Made by a program: the position numbers and the translations under genes. Under the pieces are notes generated by a model. It was not told the origin of the DNA, made no database searches, and saw only the letters and a program-made list of their open reading frames with translations. A DNA stretch of 64,000 bases from Leptolyngbya sp. Cla-17 (lineage in GTDB: Bacteria > Cyanobacteriota > Cyanobacteriia > Leptolyngbyales > Leptolyngbyaceae), in NCBI RefSeq assembly GCF_016807185.1, contig NZ_JAEVYN010000002.1, positions 1,544,528 through 1,608,527 of the forward strand. Direction: 5' to 3'. How positions within the stretch are numbered: the first letter of the stretch is position 1; each line of letters begins with the position of its first letter. Of the stretch, positions 50,866-60,409 are shown piece by piece.

Positions 50866-51675
50866 ATGCCTATTCAAACGGTCCCGCTCGCTACTTGTCA
50901 AAAAATTCGTCAACATATTGTCAGCGCTTTGGTGCTGCCAAATTCAGAAAATCACCCGCGATCTCTGTCTGGGATAAACGATGATGAACCGCCAGAGCCA
51001 GACTCCCTCGGCGATTTAGGCAGTTTGTTTAGCCTAGGCGGAATGCCTGAGCTAGAAACCTATACCCCCAACTGTAATGGGCAATGGTTTATTAGTGCTG
51101 CCAATCCAGGAGACGCTTTGATGAAATTGCCTGGACTGAAGCTAAAATCTGCTCTCCGGCTAGTCACCTATTTACTTCGATCGGGAACGGACGGCATGGG
51201 CATGGTTTGGGCAGTACCAGAAATGCTTAGCACCACTGCGCACCTTCAAAAAGCACTGGTTAAAGGGAGTGCCGTAGGCGTAGATGTACTTCAAATTCCT
51301 CAGCCAAATGGATCTTTATCTGATGTAATGGAGGCGCTAGCGGGCGATCGCTCACCGCTATCGTTTGTGATTGCATCCATTTTGCGACGCGAGTTAAAAG
51401 AACTAGGGGCTTTGGGAAAATCGTGCGATTGGTCACATCATCGCTTCATCAACGCATTGCCAACTCAGCGAAACTGGCAATGGCGAGTGCCAACTCCACC
51501 CAAGGATCTATCGCCCAAGGTGCTGATCTATCCAGATAATCGAGCTACCACAGAGTTTTTTACCTGCCGAATCACTGCGCCTGTGGCAATTTATCAACAT
51601 GTCGATCAGTACGGAGCCAATCACTATAGAGCCAGTAGTACTAGCCGTGCGATCGCCATTCCCAAAAAAGTTTAA
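50866..51675 (+). CDS. Hypothetical cyanobacterial protein
   Basis: Protein of 269 residues from the ATG at 50866 (MPIQTVPLATCQKIRQHIVS); an upstream in-frame start at 50821 would add 15 hydrophobic residues. No membrane segment, signal or known catalytic motif is visible. NGQWFISAANPGDALMKLPG and SGTDGMGMVWAVPEMLST are the most distinctive stretches. An acidic Pro-rich segment (DDEPPEPDSLGDLGSL) lies near residue 40. I do not recognise the family and propose no function. Confidence 0.65.
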   Translation: MPIQTVPLATCQKIRQHIVSALVLPNSENHPRSLSGINDDEPPEPDSLGDLGSLFSLGGMPELETYTPNCNGQWFISAANPGDALMKLPGLKLKSALRLVTYLLRSGTDGMGMVWAVPEMLSTTAHLQKALVKGSAVGVDVLQIPQPNGSLSDVMEALAGDRSPLSFVIASILRRELKELGALGKSCDWSHHRFINALPTQRNWQWRVPTPPKDLSPKVLIYPDNRATTEFFTCRITAPVAIYQHVDQYGANHYRASSTSRAIAIPKKV

Positions 51676-51734
51676 CGAATGCAAGGGTCTGCGGAGTGTA
51701 GTCAGCTCAGTCGTTATATCTCCCCTACAAACTG

Positions 51735-51947
51735 CTAATTGACCTGCCACCAGCCCAAAGCAGGACCAATAAATCGAACGCCTAGCCACAAAGCAATCAG
51801 TAGCACAATTCCGCCCCAGGCTCCGCGACTACTCCATTTCACAAAGTCGCCTGCCTGATTTTTTGTTACAGGTAGCCAAGGAAGAATTCTAGGGGATTGT
51901 CCATATTCTTCGCCCAGGCTATCTTTCCGTCGTTTTGCTTCGCCCAT
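51735..51947 (-). CDS. DUF2839 family small membrane protein
   Basis: Protein of 70 residues beginning MGEAKRRKDSLGEEYGQSP, the hallmark N terminus of the cyanobacterial DUF2839 family. One membrane segment (GGIVLLIALWLGVRFIGPAL) ends near the C terminus. The basic N terminus should face the cytoplasm. Function unknown. Confidence 0.82.
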   Translation of the reverse strand: MGEAKRRKDSLGEEYGQSPRILPWLPVTKNQAGDFVKWSSRGAWGGIVLLIALWLGVRFIGPALGWWQVN

Positions 51948-52006
51948 GATCTGTTAGCCGTTTATCAACTCTATCTATCCAGTCTAAAACGATTGGTCTC
52001 AGACTT

Positions 52007-53569
52007 TCAGTCTAAAACAGAATAGTCTGACCGAGAAAATAAGCTGGCATCAACATAGTTGATCCGTGCCATCGGGTTCATCGCTGCAAGCACATGATGC
52101 CCATAGCTACGATGAATGACGCGGCTGTCGAGTAGGGCAACCACCCCTTGCCGTTCGCGAACTGGGGCGATCGCCCGTTGAAGTTCACTTAACGCAGTAG
52201 GCAGCAAATATAAACGAAACCAATCCTGGCGCAATTTTTTGTAATAACTGACTCGTGCAGCAACCAGCGGATCTTCAAGGGAGGGAATTGGCAGTGTAGC
52301 GATCGCCAACAGGTGGGGCGATGGTAACACCTGCTGATGCTGTCGCCAAAAATCCCACCCCGTGACTAACACCCCATTCTCATCTAAGCAAGTTCGTTCG
52401 ACCTGAACCCTTGAACCAAATTCCCCTGCTAAAAGGGAGCCTACTTGTGCCTTCAGAGGCATATCGCCGACCAACAGAACCGTCAACCCTGGTGTGCCAG
52501 AGCTAACCCGGAGCAATGTATGCATTTCTTGAACTAACGCCGTTTGAAACTGCGGAGTGTTGGGCAGGGGCAGTTTTTCAGGCAAATAAAGCTGAATCAG
52601 TTCTTCTTGGCGATCAGGGGAAAACTTGAGACAGGTGACATCACCCACACCCAAACGCTGACGATAAATAGCTGCGTCTGCTTCCAAGTCTATGGCACCG
52701 CCAACCAGAACAATCGGTTGTTGCTGCCAAATCGGCTCTAGCCTTGCTGATATATCTGCTAAACCGCAATGAAGGGAAAAAGAACCCTGCTGGCGGGTCA
52801 AGGTTGCCCAAGTTAGAGCTTCTTGGCGCTGGAGGGCATCCCAAAATGCTTGCCATGGAGCGGGCAAATGAACTGGGACGACAGGGGTTTCGGAAGTAGC
52901 TGAGATCGATGGCGACAAAATTTGAAAAAAGCTTTGGAGCAAATCGTGTTCGAGCAGCTCAATTAAGTAGCAATCGTAAGGATTAGCAGGACGCCGAAAG
53001 ATGGCTTTAGTCAACTGCACTCGCGTATCCCGAATCACATCGCGCTGTTCGGGGCAAGCAAGCATGAGGGCATCCCAATCAGCGGGCTGGAGGTGGTGAG
53101 TAAGCTGCGATCTCACCCAGCTTTCCAAATCGTCGGCACCATCTAAAATGGTGGGAATGCCCTGAGGAAAACGTCCTTGGGGATTGAGGCGATCGCTAAG
53201 CCACGCTTCAGGAGTCGTCAGCAGCAAGCCTTGAAAATCTCCAGCGGGAAAGCGATCGCCCGTTTGAATGGATTTAGGAAAGCGAATCCACTGGCGTAGC
53301 TGAGGAATTTCTACCATGAGTAACCGCTGCTGAACGGCTTCAGATGCTACTACTACAACCGGAGCTTGCCACATTAAAATGGGCACCAAGTAGCTGAGAC
53401 GATAGCGCTCGTGATAACCAGAAAACGCACTAGTTTGAATCAGCGCACTTCGACCCAACCGCAGCGCTCGTGCCACCAACCGCGCCATCGTCAAATGATG
53501 GTGCCAATAGGGTTCACCCTGCTGCCGCAGAAAGGCGCGTAATTGCTGATGAACTTCTACCTCAATCAC
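52007..53569 (-). CDS. DinG-like helicase homologue with degenerate motifs
   Basis: Protein of 520 residues with the overall layout of DinG/XPD helicases. The C-terminal half is convincing: LLAIATLPIPSLEDPLVAAR, FRLYLLPTALSELQRAIAPV, RERQGVVALLDSRVIHRSYG match the DinG motif V-VI region. At the Walker A position the sequence is LIQTSAFSGYHERYRLSY, without GKT or GKS, and the Walker B position reads ILDGADDLESW instead of DEAH. The final QxxGRxIR-like motif is QRAIAPVRERQ. It may therefore be inactive as an ATPase and act as a scaffold or nucleic-acid-binding protein. No iron-sulfur Cys cluster is seen. Confidence 0.75.
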   Translation of the reverse strand: MIEVEVHQQLRAFLRQQGEPYWHHHLTMARLVARALRLGRSALIQTSAFSGYHERYRLSYLVPILMWQAPVVVVASEAVQQRLLMVEIPQLRQWIRFPKSIQTGDRFPAGDFQGLLLTTPEAWLSDRLNPQGRFPQGIPTILDGADDLESWVRSQLTHHLQPADWDALMLACPEQRDVIRDTRVQLTKAIFRRPANPYDCYLIELLEHDLLQSFFQILSPSISATSETPVVPVHLPAPWQAFWDALQRQEALTWATLTRQQGSFSLHCGLADISARLEPIWQQQPIVLVGGAIDLEADAAIYRQRLGVGDVTCLKFSPDRQEELIQLYLPEKLPLPNTPQFQTALVQEMHTLLRVSSGTPGLTVLLVGDMPLKAQVGSLLAGEFGSRVQVERTCLDENGVLVTGWDFWRQHQQVLPSPHLLAIATLPIPSLEDPLVAARVSYYKKLRQDWFRLYLLPTALSELQRAIAPVRERQGVVALLDSRVIHRSYGHHVLAAMNPMARINYVDASLFSRSDYSVLD

Positions 53570-53802
53570 AAGCGATCGCTCTTCTGAAATAAGTGAACTT
53601 CAATTTTGACACATGCAGTCTTGAACATTGTGTAATTGAGTCAGGTGCCAAATTGATGACCGCAACAACTGCATTGCTTCTCAGTCTATCTTTAATAACG
53701 AGTTAACTCACCCTTCACCTTGAGGGCACGTTTATAAGACTTTTATCGTCAAAACGACGCTCTATCTCAAAGCTGCCCTGCGAACGAAATGCAGCCAAAT
53801 TG

Positions 53803-55398
53803 TTACGACAGTTCAGTACTACCTGTAGCAGCTTGGGGCGATCGCTCTGTTTCTATTTCCTGAAAGCTATGAATAAACTCTGCCAATAGCCCAATGGTAG
53901 GTAATCCAGGTTGTTTCTCTTCGGCGGTGATCGCGAGTAGAGAATTGCCTGACTCTTGCTTTAACCGTTTGCCAAAATGAGGATTGTTGTAGATAGATAG
54001 AGATTGATTCGTAGAGGTGATTAAAGTTGTTTGAGTGGGTGACTTAAAGAATTTCACCTTAGCAAGGAGAGTGGCTAGTTCCGATGAAAACGTGATTGGC
54101 TCGGCGCTGCTTCTGATAGTATTCAACGTGCGATCAACCCAACTGCCCAAGACAGAGTCTTTTGGCTTATTACCGCCATTGGCAGATTGAAGAATATCCA
54201 ATACGGCTAGTAAATTACTCTGCATATGAACGGCATCATTGAACGGGCAGATTGCTAGATAGGCCGTCATAAATAGCTGAGTATCATCTTGCATTTCAAA
54301 CGTTAGCGTTGTTCTTCGTCGTCCAATCTGAATATTAGGTGGCTCCATTGGCACTTGATAGTGCGTTGCTAACTGGCGATAGGCGATCGCTAAAGCATAA
54401 TGAGCCTCTTGGTCAAAGGTCGCATCCATCATTAGGCGAACCGTTGGCGGTGTCTCATGAAAAAAAGCATTCATGCTTGCGGCAGTTAGCTTATGAATTT
54501 TGCTTTGATCTCCATTGGGACTGAGATCCACCCATTCGCAAATCATCCCTTCCGTCTTAACGCCAAACCGCAACACCCCATATAATTTAGCGCCGCTGAG
54601 AGTAGCGCCACTCAAGTCGGCTCCCGCCCAATCCACATCAATTAGGCTGGCGCGGGTAAGATCTGCATGTACCAAAATAGTCCCCAAAAGATTGGCATTA
54701 CTCAGGTTCACTCCCGTAAGATTGGCACCACTGAGCCTAGCTCCGCTGAGGTCTGCCCAACTTAAATCAGCTCCGCTGAGGTCTGCCCAGCGCAAATTTG
54801 CTCCACTCAGATTGACACCCTGAAGGTTTGCCCGACTCAGGGTGGCTTGGCGCAGTTCTGTATGGCTGAGGTCGGCACCGCTTAGATCAGCACTGCTCAG
54901 GTCGGCCCCATGCATATTTGCCATCGCCAGATTGGCGTTTGTAAATGTTGTCCATTTCAGGTCTGCTCGGCTCAGATTGGCATGGCTCAAATTGACATTT
55001 CTCAACTTGGCATCCTTTAAATCGGCCCCAGATAAATTGGCATAACTCAGGTTTGCCCCACTTAAATCAGCCCGTGACATTTCGGCTCGCACAAGAGACG
55101 CTTGGCGCATTTCCGCTTTGCTAAGGTCTGCTAAGGTCAAGTTGGCAACGTTAAGGTTGGCTTCATACAGGTTGGCTTTGGTCAGATTCGCGCCGCTTAG
55201 TTTTGCCACATTCAGCTTGGCTTGGCTGAGATCGACTTCGCTAAGGTTGCTGCCACACAAGTTTGCCACGGTGAGATTGGCACCCCGAAGGTTTGCTTTG
55301 CTAAGGTTAACTCCACTCAAGTTAGCTTCAGTCAGGTTTACGGCTGGAAAATTTCGTTCTCCTGTGGCGTATTGTTTTAAAATTTCCTCGGCATTCAT
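53803..55398 (-). CDS. Pentapeptide-repeat protein with a C-terminal extra domain
   Basis: Protein of 531 residues. Residues about 18-280 are an almost uninterrupted run of A(D/N)LSx pentapeptides, roughly 50 copies, which form a right-handed quadrilateral beta helix. The repeats give strong period-15 DNA similarity and long shadow frames on the opposite strand. Residues about 290-531 are a separate domain (LTAASMNAFFHETPPTVRLM, RRTTLTFEMQDDTQLFMTAY) that I do not recognise. There is no signal peptide, so it is probably cytoplasmic. Some pentapeptide proteins mimic DNA and protect gyrase, but there is no evidence for that here. Confidence 0.88.
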   Translation of the reverse strand: MNAEEILKQYATGERNFPAVNLTEANLSGVNLSKANLRGANLTVANLCGSNLSEVDLSQAKLNVAKLSGANLTKANLYEANLNVANLTLADLSKAEMRQASLVRAEMSRADLSGANLSYANLSGADLKDAKLRNVNLSHANLSRADLKWTTFTNANLAMANMHGADLSSADLSGADLSHTELRQATLSRANLQGVNLSGANLRWADLSGADLSWADLSGARLSGANLTGVNLSNANLLGTILVHADLTRASLIDVDWAGADLSGATLSGAKLYGVLRFGVKTEGMICEWVDLSPNGDQSKIHKLTAASMNAFFHETPPTVRLMMDATFDQEAHYALAIAYRQLATHYQVPMEPPNIQIGRRRTTLTFEMQDDTQLFMTAYLAICPFNDAVHMQSNLLAVLDILQSANGGNKPKDSVLGSWVDRTLNTIRSSAEPITFSSELATLLAKVKFFKSPTQTTLITSTNQSLSIYNNPHFGKRLKQESGNSLLAITAEEKQPGLPTIGLLAEFIHSFQEIETERSPQAATGSTELS

Positions 55399-55933
55399 CG
55401 GGCATTCCTCTGCAATTATCCCTGGCTGTCTTTCATCAGGATTCCCTAACCCAGCTATTTCATACTCCTAAGAACAGACTTATTCAATGGGTTCAGAGCG
55501 GATTGGGAGGCACACGGCTTTACCAATAGTGTCTGTAAGGAATAAATTTATTGTGCTTCCTAAAAATATCCGCCTTGTGAAATCGCGATCGCCCTCTTTT
55601 TATAGTAAAACCCATTAAGAAACTGCTGCAATGCTCTTAAGCATCAGTCTGCTAAAACAGTTCTGTAAATACGTTCGTCTAACAGAAAGCGATTCATGCA
55701 GTCGCGACTTAGACTCTTTTCGACAAGCGGACACCACTGATCTACTTTAAATTGCATCAACAAGACTAAGGTGCCGAGGCTGTTACCGTGGCGGTGTTAT
55801 TGAATTACCATTTGATGGGGATTTCTAGCAGATGATAGGCACATTTAACTATTTTCCTCACAGACCTTTAAATGTACTTGACCTTCGTCGACTGCCCTTC
55901 TAATGTAATTTCACATATTGAGAGGAGAATACT
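55399..55933. other. Divergent intergenic region, no gene recognised
   Basis: A 535-bp spacer between divergent genes. A good ribosome-binding site (GAGGAGAA) precedes the holin-like gene at its right end. I found no recognisable protein fragment, repeat or known regulatory motif in the rest. Confidence 0.4.
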
Positions 55934-56311
55934 ATGAACTTTGTGGTTCCATTTATTATTGGTGCTATTGTTACGGCGATCGCCCTGCTATTGATTTCTA
56001 AAATTCCTTTCTTGGGGATTGAGATAGATAGCGTTGGTAAGGCATTGCTGGCTGGAGCTGTATTTGGCTTATTAAACTGGGGTTTGGGCTGGCTGGGTGG
56101 CTCTAGTATTCTCAATATTGCCACCTTGGGACTTTTGTGGTTGGTGATCAACACAATCATTTTTGGCTTGGCTGCCTGGTTAATTGAAGGTTTCCGTTTA
56201 CGGCAGGGCATCATTAGCGCAATTTTGGGGGCGATCGCACTCACTTTTATCAACTCGGTGCTGTATAAAATATTGGGATTAGTTTTTCCGGGTATTGTTC
56301 CAACAATTTAA
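55934..56311 (+). CDS. Four-helix membrane protein of the phage holin family 4 (PF04020-like)
   Basis: Protein of 125 residues, almost entirely hydrophobic with four membrane segments. SVGKALLAGAVFGLLNWGLG, LNIATLGLLWLVINTIIFGL, and AAWLIEGFRLRQGIISAILG match the family of small bacterial membrane proteins annotated as phage holin family 4. These are common chromosomal genes in bacteria and usually have no phage neighbours, as here. A holin function is not implied. A strong terminator follows. Confidence 0.82.
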   Translation: MNFVVPFIIGAIVTAIALLLISKIPFLGIEIDSVGKALLAGAVFGLLNWGLGWLGGSSILNIATLGLLWLVINTIIFGLAAWLIEGFRLRQGIISAILGAIALTFINSVLYKILGLVFPGIVPTI

Positions 56312-56353
56312 TTTAGAAAGCTACGTTTGAGACAAGAGATTTCAACGTGACAG

Positions 56354-56405
56354 ATACAGCAATACCGCTGCGCGATTTCCCTTTCTTGCAGCGGTATTGC
56401 TGTAT
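56354..56405 (+). terminator. Strong intrinsic terminator after the holin-like gene
   Basis: An 18-bp perfect stem (56354-56371 with 56388-56405), beginning ATACAGCAATACCGCTGC, encloses a 16-base loop and is followed by TTTTT. It lies 42 bp after the stop codon. Confidence 0.92.
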
Positions 56406-56411
56406 TTTTTA

Positions 56412-56738
56412 GCAATTGTTTAATTGCATAATTTTGGTGGCGTAGCCCTCGGTTTGAAAAATATATAGTTTATGGATCAGGCGATCGCTGCGCTGTTGCC
56501 TATTGAACCGCAAGTGGTAAGGCAATGTAGGCAACCTGAAGACGCCTGAAATAAGGGCGATCGCTTGTCCTTGTATTAAAACGCTAATAAATTTCGGACT
56601 CCACAAAATTTGGTAGCTTTTCAAAGGTTGATGGCTGAGAGGATGTTCCAAAACTGTAACCAGACTCTATCTATGAGTCTGCCGATGCCAAAGTAACTAT
56701 ATACGAACAATCTAATTAATCTGTGAGGAGATTACTCA
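56412..56738. other. Intergenic region before the SIMPL gene
   Basis: A 327-bp region with two GCGATCGC sites. GAGGAGAT just before 56739 is a good ribosome-binding site. No gene, repeat or known operator was seen. Confidence 0.4.
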
Positions 56739-57476
56739 ATGAAATTACCCATACTTGCCGCTCAAAAATTAGTCTGGCGATCTTGGAAGCCTTTGACAAT
56801 CACGTTTGGAATTATGAGTCTAAGCTTGATCCCACCTGCGATTGCTCAAGAAAAACTGACGCGAACCTTGACTGTTAGCGGGCGCGGTACCGAATTTGTT
56901 CAAACGACGTTGACTCAGGTGCGGCTGGGGGTGGAAGCTCAAGGAAAAACTGCCAATGAGGTCCAACAAGTTGTTGCTCAGCGCTCCAATGCTGTAGTCA
57001 ATTTGCTGCGATCACGCAAGGTTGAAAAGCTAGAAACCACTGGAATCAACTTGAATCCTACCTATCGCTATGACAATGGCAACCAGACCCTAACGGGATA
57101 CAGTGCCAGCAACATCGTTAGTTTTCGGGTAGAAACGTCAAAAGCTGGGGCGCTACTGGACGATGCTGTGAAAGTGGGTGCAACGCGGGTGGATGGGGTG
57201 AGCTTTGTTGCGACTGAGGGCGCGATCGCAGGTGCCCAAAAAATCGCCCTGAAAGAAGCCACCCAGGATGCTCAAGCTCAAGCGGATGCAGTGTTGGGCG
57301 TGCTGAATCTGACCCGTAAAGATATTGTCGGCATTCAAATCAATGGTGCTGTTACGCCGCCGCCACGTCCGCTGAGTGGAGACAGAATGGAACTGAAAGC
57401 AGCCGCATCTCCCAGCCCTGTAATCGGTGGAGAGCAAGAGATTGAGGCTTCAGTAACATTGCAAATTAGTTACTAA
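56739..57476 (+). CDS. SIMPL (DUF541) domain exported protein
   Basis: Protein of 245 residues with an N-terminal signal (basic start, hydrophobic core, cleavage about PPAIAQ-EK near residue 37). The mature part has the SIMPL motif TRTLTVSGRGTEFVQTTLTQ and VEAQGKTANEVQQVVAQRSN, with ATQDAQAQADAVLGVLNLTR near the C terminus. SIMPL proteins are periplasmic or outer-membrane-associated with poorly defined roles. It converges on pgk across a structured spacer. Confidence 0.9.
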   Translation: MKLPILAAQKLVWRSWKPLTITFGIMSLSLIPPAIAQEKLTRTLTVSGRGTEFVQTTLTQVRLGVEAQGKTANEVQQVVAQRSNAVVNLLRSRKVEKLETTGINLNPTYRYDNGNQTLTGYSASNIVSFRVETSKAGALLDDAVKVGATRVDGVSFVATEGAIAGAQKIALKEATQDAQAQADAVLGVLNLTRKDIVGIQINGAVTPPPRPLSGDRMELKAAASPSPVIGGEQEIEASVTLQISY

Positions 57477-57562
57477 AATGCGATGTGCAACTCGTGATGC
57501 GCAGTTAATCCATCCTCAGACACCCTTTCTTTTCAGAGGAAGGGCTGTCGGACATATTGAGT

Positions 57563-57633
57563 GCCCTCTCCCAATGGGAGAGGGCTTCGGTGAGCGTTGT
57601 TCGATTGAGCGTTCATGCTGGAGTCAATCGAAC
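57563..57633. repeat. Two-hairpin structured element between the SIMPL gene and pgk
   Basis: The first hairpin pairs GCCCTCTCCC (57563-57572) with GGGAGAGGGC (57576-57585) around a 3-base loop. The second pairs GTTCGATTGA (57599-57608) with TCAATCGAAC (57624-57633) around 15 bases. Both stems are perfect 10-bp matches. The block then continues GGTGAGGGC, which could pair with the GCCCTC at the start. It resembles a REP-type or small mobile repeat, and its lack of T runs makes it an unlikely simple terminator. Confidence 0.65.
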
Positions 57634-57671
57634 GGTGAGGGCAGCTTTAGCGAGCGACCTAGTTCTCGTTC

Positions 57672-58892
57672 CTACGCATTATCTAAGGCTGCAATTCCAG
57701 GCAATTCTTTGCCTTCCAGCAGTTCTAAACTAGCGCCGCCGCCCGTGGAAATATGGCTCATTTGCTCGGCTAATCCTGCTTTTTCAACGGCTGCAACCGA
57801 GTCGCCACCGCCGATGATGGTGGTAGTGCCCGTTTTGGTTAGCCCTGCCAACGTTTGAGCGATCGCGTCTGTGCCCACGGCAAACTTAGGAAACTCAAAT
57901 ACGCCCATTGGGCCATTCCAAATCACTGTTTTCACATCTCCCAGCGCAGCTTGGAATACCTTCACCGAATCAGGACCGATATCTAATCCCATCCAGCCAT
58001 CGGGAATGCTTTCCACGCTCACCGTTTGAGAGTCTGCATCCGGCGCAAACTTATCAGCAATGACCACATCGGTAGGCAGGAGCAATTCCACACCCTTTTC
58101 CTTGGCTTTTGCTTCTAGCGTTTTCGCCAACTCCAAAAACTCTTCTTCCACCAATGATTTACCCACGCTTAAACCGCGAGCCTTGTAGAAGGTAAAAATC
58201 ATGCCGCCGCCAATAAATAGCTTATTTACCTTGTCTAGCAGCGCTTCGATTACCGTAATCTTGCTGGAAACTTTGGAGCCACCGATGATTGCCGCAAGGG
58301 GACGAACCGGAGCATCCACCGCCGCCTGCAAATACTTCAGTTCTTTCTCAATCAAGAACCCGGCGACTGATGGCTTCAGGTAATGGGTGACCCCTTCGGT
58401 GGAGGCGTGGGCGCGGTGAGCAGTACCAAATGCATCATTCACATATAAGTCAGCGATCGCGGCAAGCTGTTTAGCAAATTCCGGTGTGTTTTTCTCTTCT
58501 TCAGGATGGAAGCGAACATTTTCTAGTAACAACACATCGCCATTGTTCATTGCTGCAACTTTTGCTGCAACATCATCACCAATACAATCATCGGTTTTGA
58601 CAACGGGTTTGCCAAGCACTTCTGCAAGGCGATCTCCCACGGGATTCAGCCGAAATTTGTCAGTCACACGAGCAGCAAAATCATCGCCTTTGGGACGACC
58701 AAAATGACTGACCAAAATCACTTTGGCATCGTTTGAAGTGAGATGTTGAATAGTAGGCAGCGCCGCACGAATGCGCGTGTCGTCTGTAATTTTGCCTTGA
58801 TCATCGACAGGCACGTTAAAATCTACTCGAACTAAAACGCGCTTGCCAGATAAATCAGCGGACGATAAGTTTGCTAAAGTCTTTTTGGACAC
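57672..58892 (-). CDS. pgk: Phosphoglycerate kinase
   Basis: Glycolysis/Calvin cycle enzyme that exchanges phosphate between 1,3-bisphosphoglycerate and ADP. I chose the GTG at 58892 (MSKKTLANLSSADLSGKRVL), 406 residues, because AGGAGG sits a few bases upstream; an ATG at 58952 would add 20 residues unlike the family. VRVDFNVPVDDQGKITDDTR, HFGRPKGD, GGSKVSSKI and the C-terminal GGGDSVAAVEKAGL nucleotide-binding loop are all intact. It converges on the SIMPL gene. Confidence 0.98.
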   Translation of the reverse strand: MSKKTLANLSSADLSGKRVLVRVDFNVPVDDQGKITDDTRIRAALPTIQHLTSNDAKVILVSHFGRPKGDDFAARVTDKFRLNPVGDRLAEVLGKPVVKTDDCIGDDVAAKVAAMNNGDVLLLENVRFHPEEEKNTPEFAKQLAAIADLYVNDAFGTAHRAHASTEGVTHYLKPSVAGFLIEKELKYLQAAVDAPVRPLAAIIGGSKVSSKITVIEALLDKVNKLFIGGGMIFTFYKARGLSVGKSLVEEEFLELAKTLEAKAKEKGVELLLPTDVVIADKFAPDADSQTVSVESIPDGWMGLDIGPDSVKVFQAALGDVKTVIWNGPMGVFEFPKFAVGTDAIAQTLAGLTKTGTTTIIGGGDSVAAVEKAGLAEQMSHISTGGGASLELLEGKELPGIAALDNA

Positions 58893-59107
58893 CGAACCAA
58901 CCTCCTGAATGAGTCTTCTGCTCAACCCATATTTTTTCATGATTTGGGACACTCAGAGGAGGAAGTGAAGGATTAGGGATTAGAGTTTAGGTGTCAGGTG
59001 TTGGGTATTCAGGGTCAGGAAAAAGCTACCCAAACCGCTATGGGCCTTTCATTGCCTGCCCTTCACCCCTTTAATTTTTGCATCTTTAATTTTTGGAGAC
59101 TACAAAA

Positions 59108-59509
59108 ATGTTTGAGACTGTGCTTTTTCCGATTGATCAGAGTCGTGAATCCCGACAGGCAGCAGAAACCGTGGCGCAGGTCGTGAATTTTCATAAGAGC
59201 CGCTTGATTATTTTGTCGGTTGTGGAGGAGCCAGAAGCAGGTGGTTCAGAGGTAATGTCTTCGCCAGAAGCGATCGCGGAACTATTGGAAAGCGCCAAAG
59301 CCATGTTCTCTCAACAAGGCATTCAATCGGAAGTGGTAGAACGGCAAGGAAAACCGGCTTTTACCATTTGCGATGTGGCGGATGAAATTGAAGCTGATCT
59401 GATTGTGATGGGCTGCCGTGGCATTGGGCTAACCGAGGAAGGCGCAGCCGACAGCGTGACCAACCGAGTGATTAACTTGTCTCCCTGCCCGGTGCTAATC
59501 GTGCCCTGA
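59108..59509 (+). CDS. Universal stress protein
   Basis: UspA-fold protein of 133 residues from the ATG at 59108, with GGAG about 10 bp upstream. MFETVLFPIDQSRESRQAAE and ADLIVMGCRGIGL are typical. The ATP-binding motif G-x2-G-x9-G-S/T is only partly conserved: GCRGIGLTEEGAADSVT lacks the second Gly before Ser. It may therefore bind nucleotide poorly or not at all. It stands alone between pgk and rph. Confidence 0.9.
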   Translation: MFETVLFPIDQSRESRQAAETVAQVVNFHKSRLIILSVVEEPEAGGSEVMSSPEAIAELLESAKAMFSQQGIQSEVVERQGKPAFTICDVADEIEADLIVMGCRGIGLTEEGAADSVTNRVINLSPCPVLIVP

Positions 59510-59692
59510 GTAGGGTGAGGCGTTGAGTTTTCAAACTGCTAATTTTGCGATCGCACTAATCATAAAAACTAACCTGCTTACGGTTCGTGTGCTTTCATCT
59601 TTCTGTAACATCTAGCCCTGCCCCGTGATCCCTAACGCCGATTCCCTGCCATACCTGCTATCCTTGGCTGTGAAATTCTTGAGGCAACAGTC

Positions 59693-60409
59693 ATGGCTTG
59701 GCAGCGCCCCGATGGTCGGCAGGCAGATCAGCTCCGTCCAGTTAGTTTTGAGCGACAATTCACCCGATTTGCGGCGGGGTCTGTGTTGGCAAGGTGTGGA
59801 GATACTCAGGTGCTATGCACAGCAACGATTCAACCCAAAGTTCCCAAATTTTTGACTGGGCAGGGGAAAGGTTGGCTGACAGCGGAATATCGGATGCTGC
59901 CTACGGCGACGAGCGATCGCCAAGAGCGAGAGTTTATGCGCCTATCAGGACGAACCCAGGAAATTCAGCGGTTAGTAGGGCGAAGCCTGCGATCAACATT
60001 GGATATGGATGCATTGGGAGAGCGCACCATCATTATCGATACGGATGTGCTGCAAGCGGATGCCGGAACTCGCACCATGGCAATTACAGGCGGTTTTGTG
60101 GCACTCAAAGATGCGATCGATCAGCTAGTGCAAACGGGTGAACTAGAGCGATCGCCCCTAATCCATCAAGTCGCTGCTATTTCTGTAGGCTTGCTCAACG
60201 ACGAACTGCTGCTTGACTTGAAATATGAGGAAGATGTGGCTGCTGACACTGACCTTAACGTCGTCATGAATGAAAAGCTGAACTTGATCGAAGTGCAAGG
60301 CACCGCAGAAGCAGGTTCTTTCAGCCGGATACAGCTTAACCAAATTTTAGATCTTGCAGAACTCGGCATTAAACAACTGTTAGAGTTTCAGCAGCAAGCC
60401 TTTGCCTAA
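59693..60409 (+). CDS. rph: Ribonuclease PH
   Basis: Phosphate-dependent 3'-5' exoribonuclease that trims the 3' ends of tRNA precursors, 238 residues. MAWQRPDGRQADQLRPVSFE, SVLARCGDTQVLCTATI, LTAEYRMLPTATSDRQERE, and GRSLRSTLDMDALGERTIII, DTDVLQADAGTRTMAITGG are all diagnostic and complete. The start ATG is weakly supported by GGCAACAGTC upstream. Confidence 0.97.
   Translation: MAWQRPDGRQADQLRPVSFERQFTRFAAGSVLARCGDTQVLCTATIQPKVPKFLTGQGKGWLTAEYRMLPTATSDRQEREFMRLSGRTQEIQRLVGRSLRSTLDMDALGERTIIIDTDVLQADAGTRTMAITGGFVALKDAIDQLVQTGELERSPLIHQVAAISVGLLNDELLLDLKYEEDVAADTDLNVVMNEKLNLIEVQGTAEAGSFSRIQLNQILDLAELGIKQLLEFQQQAFA

Noticed and set aside
54515..55471. Long plus-strand frames rich in Arg, Leu and Ala opposite the pentapeptide gene
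   Set aside because: They are antisense shadows created by the 15-bp periodicity of the pentapeptide repeats.
55934..56311. Holin-like gene as evidence of a prophage
   Set aside because: No other phage gene is nearby; this family is a common chromosomal membrane protein in bacteria.
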